NCBI GenBank assembly: GCA_937990735.1 | Contig: CALKQT010000025.1 | Span: forward strand, 1 to 31,768 | DNA: 31,768 nucleotides | Source of the DNA: an uncultured Campylobacter sp. | Lineage (GTDB): Bacteria > Campylobacterota > Campylobacteria > Campylobacterales > Campylobacteraceae | Reading direction: 5' to 3' | Shown: positions 24,746 through 31,768 of the stretch, in pieces | Position numbering within the stretch: position 1 is the first letter of the stretch | How the letters are laid out: each line of letters begins with the position of its first letter | Notes under the pieces: model-generated | The model's input: the letters and a program-made list of their open reading frames with translations, nothing else | What the model was told of the DNA's origin: nothing | Databases searched by the model: none | Translations under genes and position numbers: made by a program

Positions 24746-27700
24746 ATGAAGACAAAACTACTAAGCGCAGCGCTATTTTGCGCTTTGGCTAGCTTTGCCG
24801 CAGGCGTAGAGATCAAATACGCTAGCGGGGCTTACGAGATTAGCGGGGTGGACGGCAGTGGATTTAGCGTCACGCAAAAGCAGATCTTAAAATGCACTCC
24901 CAAAATCACGGGTACCTACGAAAGCGTGAGCGAGAGCTCAATCAGGCTCTATCCAAAGCCGATGCTTAGCGCCGGGGTTAATTATTCGTGCGAGGCGCGC
25001 GGGGTGCGCTTTGAGTTTGAGACAGAGCCTTTTAGCACCGAGCATATCGCGCTTCTGCGTCCGGGGTTAGTGGCAATTAAATTTAACGATGCAGTTAGCA
25101 AGGACGCGCTACAGCAAGCGACTAGAATTTACCGCGCGCAGAATTTAGCCCAAAACGACATATCCTACGAGCTTAGCTCACACGATGATAGGAATTTTTT
25201 ATTCAGCTTCGATCCTAAGGCGCAAAACGTCGTATTGCAAATAGAATCCCTCACCTCAAAAGCGGGCGCAAAGCTGCAAAATCCAGTGGAGCTGCGCACG
25301 GACGAGGAGCCTTTTAACGACAGCATTAACGCTTCAAATTTAAGCGGCGTGCAGATCCGCCCCGCGGCTCTAAAAGACGGCTCGCTCGCAGCTAGAGTGT
25401 GTTTTCCTAACTATATGGACGAGCTGTCCGCCAAATACGTAAGAATCGCAGGCGTGAGTAAATTTAGCCTCACTCAGCCGCGATATTATTATTACGACGA
25501 AGATGAGGAGGGCGGCGAAAGCGACGATCCTTCATGCTACTACTATGCAGATATAGTAAGCGACGAGTTTATGCCGAATAAAAGCTACGAGATTAGGCTG
25601 CTAAAGGGCTTCGGAGATAGCTCATATATCTTGCGTGACGAGATCAGGCAAAGCGTAAAAATGGGCGACAGGCTGCCTTTCGTAGCCTTTAGCGATGAGA
25701 AAAATTTCATCCCAAAATCCGCTTCGTTAGCATTTAAAAGCTCAAACGTAAATGAGGTTAAAATTTCGATTGCCAAAGTCCCTGAGCAAAATTTTAGGTA
25801 TTTTTTAAACTTTGAAAGCAACGAAGATAGCGTAGGCGGGCTAGCTAGCGAGATCGCGGTTAAGAGCTTTGATATAGGAGGCGCTAAAAACGCCGTTGCG
25901 GAGCATAAAATCGCGATGGATTTTAAAGGCTACGAGGATGGAATTTATAAAATCACGGCGTTTTACAAAGTGGGCGAAAAGATGCAAGAGGTTTCGCGCG
26001 TGGCCTATCTTAGCGACATTACGGCTCAAGTGGTGCTGCTTGAGCGCGGCGCGCTAATTTATACTTCTAGGCTTAGTAATGGCGAGGAGCTAAGCAGAGC
26101 AAAGGTTAAAATTTACAGCGATAAAAACGAGCTAATCGTAGAGGATAAAACGGACGGAGATGGAATTTTGCGATTAGAAAATATGGAAATTCTAGCTAAG
26201 AACCCGCGCTCTATCGAGATTAGCAAGGGGGGTGAGCATGCGTTCGTGCTGTTTAATAACGCCGTAGCAAGCGTCGAGAAAACGATTACTGCAAAGCGTC
26301 CGTTCGTTTATCTTGCAAGCGAGCTGATAAGTCCGAACGAGCGGCTTTTGGGCACAATCGTGATGAAAAATCGCGATTTTAGCTCTTTAAAGAATACGCC
26401 GATTAAATTTAAAATTTACGATCCTAGCGGCACTGTGGTCATCACGCGCGCGCAAAACACCGATGAGTTCGGCAGCGTTAAAATCGACGAGCTGATGGGC
26501 GAGAAAAGCGGCACTTACCGCCTGGATCTCATCTATGAGGACAAAATCATCGCTTCTAAAAGCTTCAGCGTAGAAAATTTCGTCCCAAACCGTATCAAAA
26601 ATGAAATTCTCACTGCCAAAGACGAATACGGCGCAGATGAGATCATAACTTTAAAGCTAAGCTCAAACTATCTTGCAGGCGCGCCGGCTGGAGATTTGAA
26701 AGGCTCGCTGGAAGCAAACGCCTATGAAAAAGAGCTAAAAATTAAAGGCTACGAGGGCTTTTCGTTTCTAAATGATCGCTTAAAGAAAAAGGGCGCTACG
26801 CAGCTTCGCAGGGCAGAATTTACGCTAAACTCCGCCGGTAAAAAGGAGCTTGCACTCTCGCCGGCAGCAGCTGATCTAAATGTCTCTAACGCCATAAATA
26901 TTCTACTAAATTTCAGCGTAACCGAGGAGGGCAAAAACGTAAACGCATATCGCAGCCTGAGCTACCTGCCTTATGATCGTATCGTAGGAATTCGCGCGAG
27001 CAAGGATTTTATTTCAAGCGGAGATAGCGTAAAATTCGGCTTTGCGCTACTAGATTCCAAAACTAAAACCGACGTCAAAGGCAAGATCGACGTTGAAATT
27101 TACCGAGACGATTTTACTTACGTTTATGACGGCAACAGATACGTCGAGCAAGAAAGCTTTAATCTCGTAAGCGCCGTTAGCACTGATGCGCGCGAGTTTG
27201 AGTATAAATTCCAAAACAGCGGCAATTATCTAATCGTCGCAAACGATTACTCAAGCGGCGCGAGTGCTGGCGTGCGCGTGGACGTAAGCGGCTGGGGATA
27301 TTATGGACGGGTAAACGCTAAAGACGTGCAAAGCGCTAAAATCAAACTCGCAAGCGACAAGGTTAAAGCCGGAGATAAAATTAAAGGCGTCATCAATTCG
27401 CCGGTAGAAAGCGGCGTGCTAAATATCTCGCTCGTAGGCGAGCAGGTTTACGACTATAAAATTCTATCCATCAAAGGCGGCAGCGCGGAATTTGAGCTCA
27501 GCGTGCCGGATAATTTCGTTGGAGGACACATCAACGCTGTAATCGCGCGCGCTGCGACACCCGCTGCGATGCCGCTTAGAGCCTATGCAAACGTGCCGGT
27601 GGCGCTAGATGCGAGCTCGCACAAGGCTAGCGTGCAAATCCTAGCCGAGAAAAGCTACAAAAACGGGCAAAACGCGCAGATCAGCGTAAAAAGCGAGCCA

Positions 27701-29914
27701 AATTCCAAAGTCATACTATACGCTGTCGATCTTGGAATTTTAGATATCGTCTCACAAGAGGAGCTTGATGCATTTAAGGCATTTGACGTTAGCGCATATT
27801 TTGCGATGCGATACTTCGACATTTACGATGATCTTAGCGTGTATCAAACTACTGCAAAAGAGCTAAGCTTCGGCGGCGACGGCGTGATGGCGAAAGCTAA
27901 ACGAAATTTAAGCCCGGTCGAAAACAAAAAGCAGAAAAAATTTATCAAAATGCTAATCGCAAAAGCGGACGCGAACGGCGAGGCGAAATTTGAGCTTACG
28001 ATGCCGAAAAATTTCAACTCCACGATCCGACTAAGTGCCATGGCTATCGGAGAGGCGGCTACGATCGGCTCGGCAAACGTCGAAGCCAAGGTCCGAGACG
28101 ATGTCGTTATAAAGCCCGCCGATCTAACCTATATGGTGCGCGGTGATGAAATTTCCGTGCCGCTAACGCTCATCAATACAACTGACAAAGAGCAAAAAGC
28201 GGTCTTGAAGATCAGCTCATCTCCTTCGGTCGCTATAAGCGGCGGTGAGGCAAATTTCACGCTCAAACCGCTTGAGGTCAAGCATACGAACTTCACCGCG
28301 AGCGCGCTTGATATTGCGGATGCGAACATTAAATTTGATCTTGACGCAAACGGGCAGAAATTTAGTAGCGATGTAGAATTTGACATAATCAGCCAGTTTC
28401 CACGCTCGAAGCTATTTCACGTAAGTTACGGCGATAAGCCGGTAACGCTCAAAATCGATCCGAGCTATAAAGAAATTTATACTCACATCAGTGCTACGCC
28501 TAATGCTTTTAGCCTAGCGGACGAGCTATATCTCTATCCTTACGGCTGCACCGAACAGCTTGCTTCAAGAATGATAGCGGTTGATTATGTCGCACGCAAA
28601 GACTCCAATAAAACCTTAACCAGCCGCGTAAACGAGTATGCAAGTAGAATTTTATCTCGCCTCAAACCTAACGGCGATTTCGGTTACTGGAGTGCTCACG
28701 GCGTTACTAACTACTATGCTTCAATTTACGCAAGCGACGTTTTGCTAGAGCTTGACGCGCGCTATAAATTCCTTAGCAATAAGCAAAGATCGCTAATTTT
28801 TAGTGCGCTAAAATCAAGCTACAAGGATCAGGATACGCTCCGCATATACGCGGATTTCGTGCTGGATCAATACGGCAAACTCGATGATGATGAGATAAAT
28901 TTCGTTTACGACAACGATCTTTATAAAGACTCGCCGATGGCTAGTATCACCTTGGCTGCGATACTTAAGAAGCACAATATGACGACTGAGTTTGAATTTA
29001 TGCTCGAAAAAATAGATGAGGCGAATTACGATTACGCTGATAACGGAGCGGGTTTGACATTTGCTAGCGACATAAGAGATGCTGCCTTTAAGCTCTACGC
29101 ATTCGGCAAGGCTGGCATCAAAGATGATAGCACGGCTCGCACGGTCGATGCGATCATTCGCGATCTAAAAAATATAAACAACACGCAGGAGCGAGCAAGC
29201 GTAATACGCGGATTTGATGCGTATTTTAAGGACTCGAAAAAAGAAGCCCATTTTGCATTAAAATACGACGGCGAGGCGAAAAATTTTAATTCACCTCTGG
29301 ATACCAAACTCGCGGTAAAAGACGGCGCGATAGAATTTACGCCGATGAGCGGCAATGGCGAGCTATTTTTTACCGCTCTTGGCTTTGGATATGAAAGCGC
29401 GCCTTTAAAGCATGAGGCTTTGAGCATACAGAGCCTAAACGCTCATTCTATGGATAGCAAAAGGATTGAAATTTATCGTGAATTTATAGATGCTCGCGGC
29501 AACATAGTCGATCTAAATAGGCTTAAAGTGGGGCAGAAAATTTACTCTAAGATCAGCTGGCGAGCGAATTATTATCTTTATAATTTCGTAATCGACGAGG
29601 CGATGCCTAGCTGCTTTGAAGCAGTCAATGAGCGCCTGGGCTCAGCTGCGCAGGCTAGAGTCGAGGGCATTCAAGATAGCGTAGCACTAGAACACACGGA
29701 GTATCTGTATGACCGAGTGCTTCGCTTCCCAAAAAGCGGCTATTTCTATTATGATCCGCGAGACGGAGAGAATAGCAGCGGCGTCATCTACACGCCGATA
29801 AACGTCATTATGGCGGGCTCGTGCGCGCTTCCTGCGATCTCTATCGAGGATATGCAATACGAGCAGGTAAATAACTACGATCTGCAAACGCTTAAATTTA
29901 AAGTCGCTCGCTAA
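24746..29914 (+). CDS. Bacterial alpha-2-macroglobulin (YfhM-like, thioester type)
   Basis: This large periplasmic protease-trap protein of 1722 residues is thought to protect the cell when its wall is breached. The signal peptide is MKTKLLSAALFCALASFAAG; there is no lipobox, unlike E. coli YfhM, so it is probably soluble. A long series of macroglobulin-like beta domains follows (for example LISPNERLLGTIVMKNRDF). The A2M domain begins about residue 1050 (MLIAKADANGEAKFELTMP). The thioester motif GCTEQ has Cys1268 and Gln1271, followed by the helical thioester domain (GDFGYWSAHG) and a receptor-like C-terminus. Residues about 246-265 are Tyr- and acid-rich. The ATG at 24746 was chosen because AAAGGA lies upstream; a TTG at 24731 precedes that site. 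Confidence 0.95.
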   Translation: MKTKLLSAALFCALASFAAGVEIKYASGAYEISGVDGSGFSVTQKQILKCTPKITGTYESVSESSIRLYPKPMLSAGVNYSCEARGVRFEFETEPFSTEHIALLRPGLVAIKFNDAVSKDALQQATRIYRAQNLAQNDISYELSSHDDRNFLFSFDPKAQNVVLQIESLTSKAGAKLQNPVELRTDEEPFNDSINASNLSGVQIRPAALKDGSLAARVCFPNYMDELSAKYVRIAGVSKFSLTQPRYYYYDEDEEGGESDDPSCYYYADIVSDEFMPNKSYEIRLLKGFGDSSYILRDEIRQSVKMGDRLPFVAFSDEKNFIPKSASLAFKSSNVNEVKISIAKVPEQNFRYFLNFESNEDSVGGLASEIAVKSFDIGGAKNAVAEHKIAMDFKGYEDGIYKITAFYKVGEKMQEVSRVAYLSDITAQVVLLERGALIYTSRLSNGEELSRAKVKIYSDKNELIVEDKTDGDGILRLENMEILAKNPRSIEISKGGEHAFVLFNNAVASVEKTITAKRPFVYLASELISPNERLLGTIVMKNRDFSSLKNTPIKFKIYDPSGTVVITRAQNTDEFGSVKIDELMGEKSGTYRLDLIYEDKIIASKSFSVENFVPNRIKNEILTAKDEYGADEIITLKLSSNYLAGAPAGDLKGSLEANAYEKELKIKGYEGFSFLNDRLKKKGATQLRRAEFTLNSAGKKELALSPAAADLNVSNAINILLNFSVTEEGKNVNAYRSLSYLPYDRIVGIRASKDFISSGDSVKFGFALLDSKTKTDVKGKIDVEIYRDDFTYVYDGNRYVEQESFNLVSAVSTDAREFEYKFQNSGNYLIVANDYSSGASAGVRVDVSGWGYYGRVNAKDVQSAKIKLASDKVKAGDKIKGVINSPVESGVLNISLVGEQVYDYKILSIKGGSAEFELSVPDNFVGGHINAVIARAATPAAMPLRAYANVPVALDASSHKASVQILAEKSYKNGQNAQISVKSEPNSKVILYAVDLGILDIVSQEELDAFKAFDVSAYFAMRYFDIYDDLSVYQTTAKELSFGGDGVMAKAKRNLSPVENKKQKKFIKMLIAKADANGEAKFELTMPKNFNSTIRLSAMAIGEAATIGSANVEAKVRDDVVIKPADLTYMVRGDEISVPLTLINTTDKEQKAVLKISSSPSVAISGGEANFTLKPLEVKHTNFTASALDIADANIKFDLDANGQKFSSDVEFDIISQFPRSKLFHVSYGDKPVTLKIDPSYKEIYTHISATPNAFSLADELYLYPYGCTEQLASRMIAVDYVARKDSNKTLTSRVNEYASRILSRLKPNGDFGYWSAHGVTNYYASIYASDVLLELDARYKFLSNKQRSLIFSALKSSYKDQDTLRIYADFVLDQYGKLDDDEINFVYDNDLYKDSPMASITLAAILKKHNMTTEFEFMLEKIDEANYDYADNGAGLTFASDIRDAAFKLYAFGKAGIKDDSTARTVDAIIRDLKNINNTQERASVIRGFDAYFKDSKKEAHFALKYDGEAKNFNSPLDTKLAVKDGAIEFTPMSGNGELFFTALGFGYESAPLKHEALSIQSLNAHSMDSKRIEIYREFIDARGNIVDLNRLKVGQKIYSKISWRANYYLYNFVIDEAMPSCFEAVNERLGSAAQARVEGIQDSVALEHTEYLYDRVLRFPKSGYFYYDPRDGENSSGVIYTPINVIMAGSCALPAISIEDMQYEQVNNYDLQTLKFKVAR

Positions 29915-29932
29915 GGCGTAGCGATTTTAAAG

Positions 29933-29985
29933 CTCGGCGCGGATTTTGCATTTATTGCGATTTTCGCGCCGAGATTTTTTATTTT
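29933..29985 (+). terminator. Rho-independent terminator after the alpha-2-macroglobulin gene
   Basis: CTCGGCGCG (29933-29941) and CGCGCCGAG (29965-29973) are perfect complements, with a 23-base loop, followed at once by ATTTTTTATTTT. The stem is GC-rich and the T-run strong. This is the clearest terminator in the window and closes the pbpC-A2M unit. Confidence 0.88.
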
Positions 29986-30125
29986 GGGCGGATATTTTAT
30001 AAACGAACACTCCCTTGTAAATTTTAAAATTTCTAAATTTTAAATCCAGCTTGCCGAATTTCAAAATTTTATATTGACGCTTATATTTCATAGCTTTTTA
30101 CTATCTATTTATAACGTTATTCTAT

Positions 30126-30154
30126 TTGACTTACCTTTAAATTCGAGTTATCAT
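30126..30154 (+). promoter_or_regulatory. Sigma-70-like promoter for the flavoprotein gene
   Basis: TTGACT (30126-30131) and TATCAT (30149-30154) are separated by 17 bases in an AT-rich tract. Start would be near 30161, leaving a leader of about 32 bases with AAGGAG at 30181-30186. It is the only promoter in the window with a recognisable -35. Confidence 0.55.
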
Positions 30155-30192
30155 TTATTTTAAATATACACTTTCAATTAAAGGAGTTGCAA

Positions 30193-31743
30193 ATGCAAGA
30201 CGTATCAAGACGTAGTTTTTTAAAGATTAGCGCGGTGAGTGCGGGGGCACTTGCGCTGGGGGCTAGCAGTGCGACTGCAGCGCAAAGCGCCAAGGACGTA
30301 AAATTCGACGAGGAATACGATATCGTCATCATAGGCACTGGTTTTGCGGGACTTGCCGCGGCGATTAAGGCTAGCGGGCGCGGTAAAAAGGTGCTTATCT
30401 TAGAAAAGATGGGTCGCGCGGGTGGAAATTCCGTCATCAACGGCGGAAACATGGCCGCTCCGATGAATAAATTTCAAGTCGCACAAGGTATCAAGGATAG
30501 CAAGGAGCTTTTCATAGCCGATGCCGTAAAAGACGGACTTGGGCTCAATCATACCGATCTTTTGGGCGTGATGTTTGATCGCGCAAACGACGCCGTGGAT
30601 CTTTTAACTAGCTGCGGAGCGGAATTTAGCGACAAGCTGATCTTTGAGAGCGGCCACAGCGTCGCAAGAAGCTTGCAATCGACCAACGGCTCGGGCTCGG
30701 GCTACATCCAGCCGATGATGGGCAAACTTCAAAACGATCCTAATGTCACGATCAAAACCCGCACGAAATTTGACGATTTTATCGTGGACGACAGCGACCG
30801 CGTCGTGGGCGTAGAAGCTCGCGAGGAGTATAAATTTGATCCAAAGCTCTTTAGCGACGATCTTGAAAATAAAAGCGGCGAGAAAAAGAGCTATAAAGCC
30901 AAAGACGGCGTTTTGCTAGCTTCGGGCGGATACGGACGTGATCTATGGTACCGCCAGATCCAAGATCCGCGCGTAGTGCCTAGCATAGACAGCACCAACC
31001 ATCCGGGAAGCTCGGCGGGAGCGATGCTAGCGGCAAATAGGATCGGCGCATTTACCCTTTTAACATCGTGGATTCAGTTCCTTCCATATTGCTCGCCCGA
31101 TGAGAAGGGCTTCGGCGCTGCGGTAAATTTTACTAATCACTGCTGCAACACCTACGGTCTTACCGTCGATCCAAAGACGGGCAAACGCTTTATGGACGAG
31201 CACGCGGGGCGCAAGATTAAGGCAGACGCTTGCTTCAAGGTCATCGCCGAGAGCGAGAAAAATGACAACTATCCGGTAAATGTCTGCGACTCCCAAGCCG
31301 TCGCCGCGCGTAACCCGGTTTATACTTCAAGGCCTCTAGAAGCGGGCGTCGTGAAAAAATTTGACACGCTAGAGGAGCTTGCGAAGGCTTACAATCTGCC
31401 GCTGGAGCCGTTTTTAAAGACCGTCGCGGATTATAACTCTTACGTCAAAGCGGGTAAAGATCCGGAATTTGGCAAGGTTGTCGATAAACTGGACGGCATC
31501 GACGTTTCCAAGCCGCCTTTTTACGCAAGTCGCACGATGCCGAAGGTGCACCACACGATGGGCGGACTTGAGATCAACACCAAAGCTCAAGTCATCTCTA
31601 GCCTTACTCACGAGCCGATCCCGGGGCTTTGGGCTGCGGGCGAGGTAACCGGCGGCGTGCACGGCGCGAGCAGGCTCGGAACCTACGCGATACTTGATTG
31701 TATGGTTTTTGGAATGATCGCTGGCGAAACAATCGGGGCTTAA
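30193..31743 (+). CDS. Tat-exported flavoprotein, flavocytochrome c / fumarate reductase flavoprotein family
   Basis: This periplasmic FAD-dependent reductase has 516 residues. The N-terminus carries a twin-arginine signal (SRRSFLKI, then a hydrophobic run to SSATAA). The FAD-binding site is IVIIGTGFAGLAAA (Gly48, 50, 53), with LEKMGRAGGNSVINGGNMAA. The C-terminus has VHHTMGG (His453-454), IPGLWAAGEVTGGVHG and SRLG with Arg494; His453 to Arg494 is the spacing seen in fumarate reductases. There is no CxxCH, so electrons must come from a separate cytochrome, perhaps encoded past the window end. The expected HPT and TExxRG substrate motifs are not seen around residues 295-315. ATG 30193 follows AAGGAG; a TTG at 30187 is too close to it. 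Confidence 0.9.
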   Translation: MQDVSRRSFLKISAVSAGALALGASSATAAQSAKDVKFDEEYDIVIIGTGFAGLAAAIKASGRGKKVLILEKMGRAGGNSVINGGNMAAPMNKFQVAQGIKDSKELFIADAVKDGLGLNHTDLLGVMFDRANDAVDLLTSCGAEFSDKLIFESGHSVARSLQSTNGSGSGYIQPMMGKLQNDPNVTIKTRTKFDDFIVDDSDRVVGVEAREEYKFDPKLFSDDLENKSGEKKSYKAKDGVLLASGGYGRDLWYRQIQDPRVVPSIDSTNHPGSSAGAMLAANRIGAFTLLTSWIQFLPYCSPDEKGFGAAVNFTNHCCNTYGLTVDPKTGKRFMDEHAGRKIKADACFKVIAESEKNDNYPVNVCDSQAVAARNPVYTSRPLEAGVVKKFDTLEELAKAYNLPLEPFLKTVADYNSYVKAGKDPEFGKVVDKLDGIDVSKPPFYASRTMPKVHHTMGGLEINTKAQVISSLTHEPIPGLWAAGEVTGGVHGASRLGTYAILDCMVFGMIAGETIGA

Positions 31744-31768
31744 ATTTAGCGCCCGCGAAATTTCGGCG

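Noticed and set aside
1..31768. tRNA, rRNA, insertion sequences, prophage or integrase genes
   Set aside because: I saw no T-loop-like cloverleaf candidates, rRNA blocks, transposase or integrase motifs, or terminal repeats with target duplications.

Overview
The window looks like a chromosomal stretch from a relatively GC-rich Campylobacter (the C. gracilis / showae / rectus / concisus / curvus side of the genus rather than C. jejuni). The basis is protein style, frequent TTG starts, TATAAT -10 boxes with no clear -35, AT-rich intergenic DNA full of AAATTTTAAAATTT-like palindromes, and gene order. From memory of C. jejuni, the orders murJ-cysS-msbA and ruvA-ddl-small protein-hydrolase-murF, and the iam/Mla-type cluster permease-ATPase-MCE protein-lipoprotein, are familiar. 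Species cannot be fixed from the sequence alone.

Layout. 1-4753 (minus strand): an MsbA-type ABC exporter cut by the window edge, a 1.07 kb non-coding gap with decayed repeats, then cysS overlapping murJ. 4834-9236 (plus): an Mla-type phospholipid transport set (STAS-MlaE permease, MlaF ATPase, MlaD-like MCE protein, PqiC-like lipoprotein) running into ruvA, with a 485 bp AT-palindrome spacer splitting it after the ATPase. 9260-13923: ddl, an orphan Phd/YefM-type protein, an alpha/beta hydrolase and a membrane-anchored murF carrying an in-frame low-complexity insert. 14126-18414: five solitary genes (AlkD-like DNA repair protein, PNPOx-like flavoprotein, SDR dehydrogenase, BON lipoprotein, upp), several of them separated by non-coding arrays. 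18985-21012 (minus): a UvrD/Rep helicase, divergent from pbpC. 21081-29914: PBP1C with two large repetitive inserts, then a thioester alpha-2-macroglobulin protein with its own -10, closed by a clear terminator. 30193-31743: a Tat-exported flavoprotein of the flavocytochrome c / fumarate reductase class without haem motifs.

Functionally the window is dominated by the cell envelope: lipid export (MsbA-like), lipid II flipping (MurJ), D-Ala-D-Ala synthesis and addition (Ddl, MurF), peptidoglycan polymerisation and periplasmic protease defence (PBP1C + A2M), and inner/outer membrane lipid traffic (Mla). Housekeeping genes (cysS, ruvA, upp, helicase) are interleaved.

The most unusual signal is a short AATT-centred unit repeated about every 15-16 bp in several intergenic gaps. 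The same sequence style appears in frame inside proteins: 20 near-perfect 15 bp units (Q-N-x-x-x) and 7 exact-period 30 bp units in PBP1C, plus a 105-residue insert in MurF. This suggests one expanding sequence class tolerated both between and inside envelope genes.
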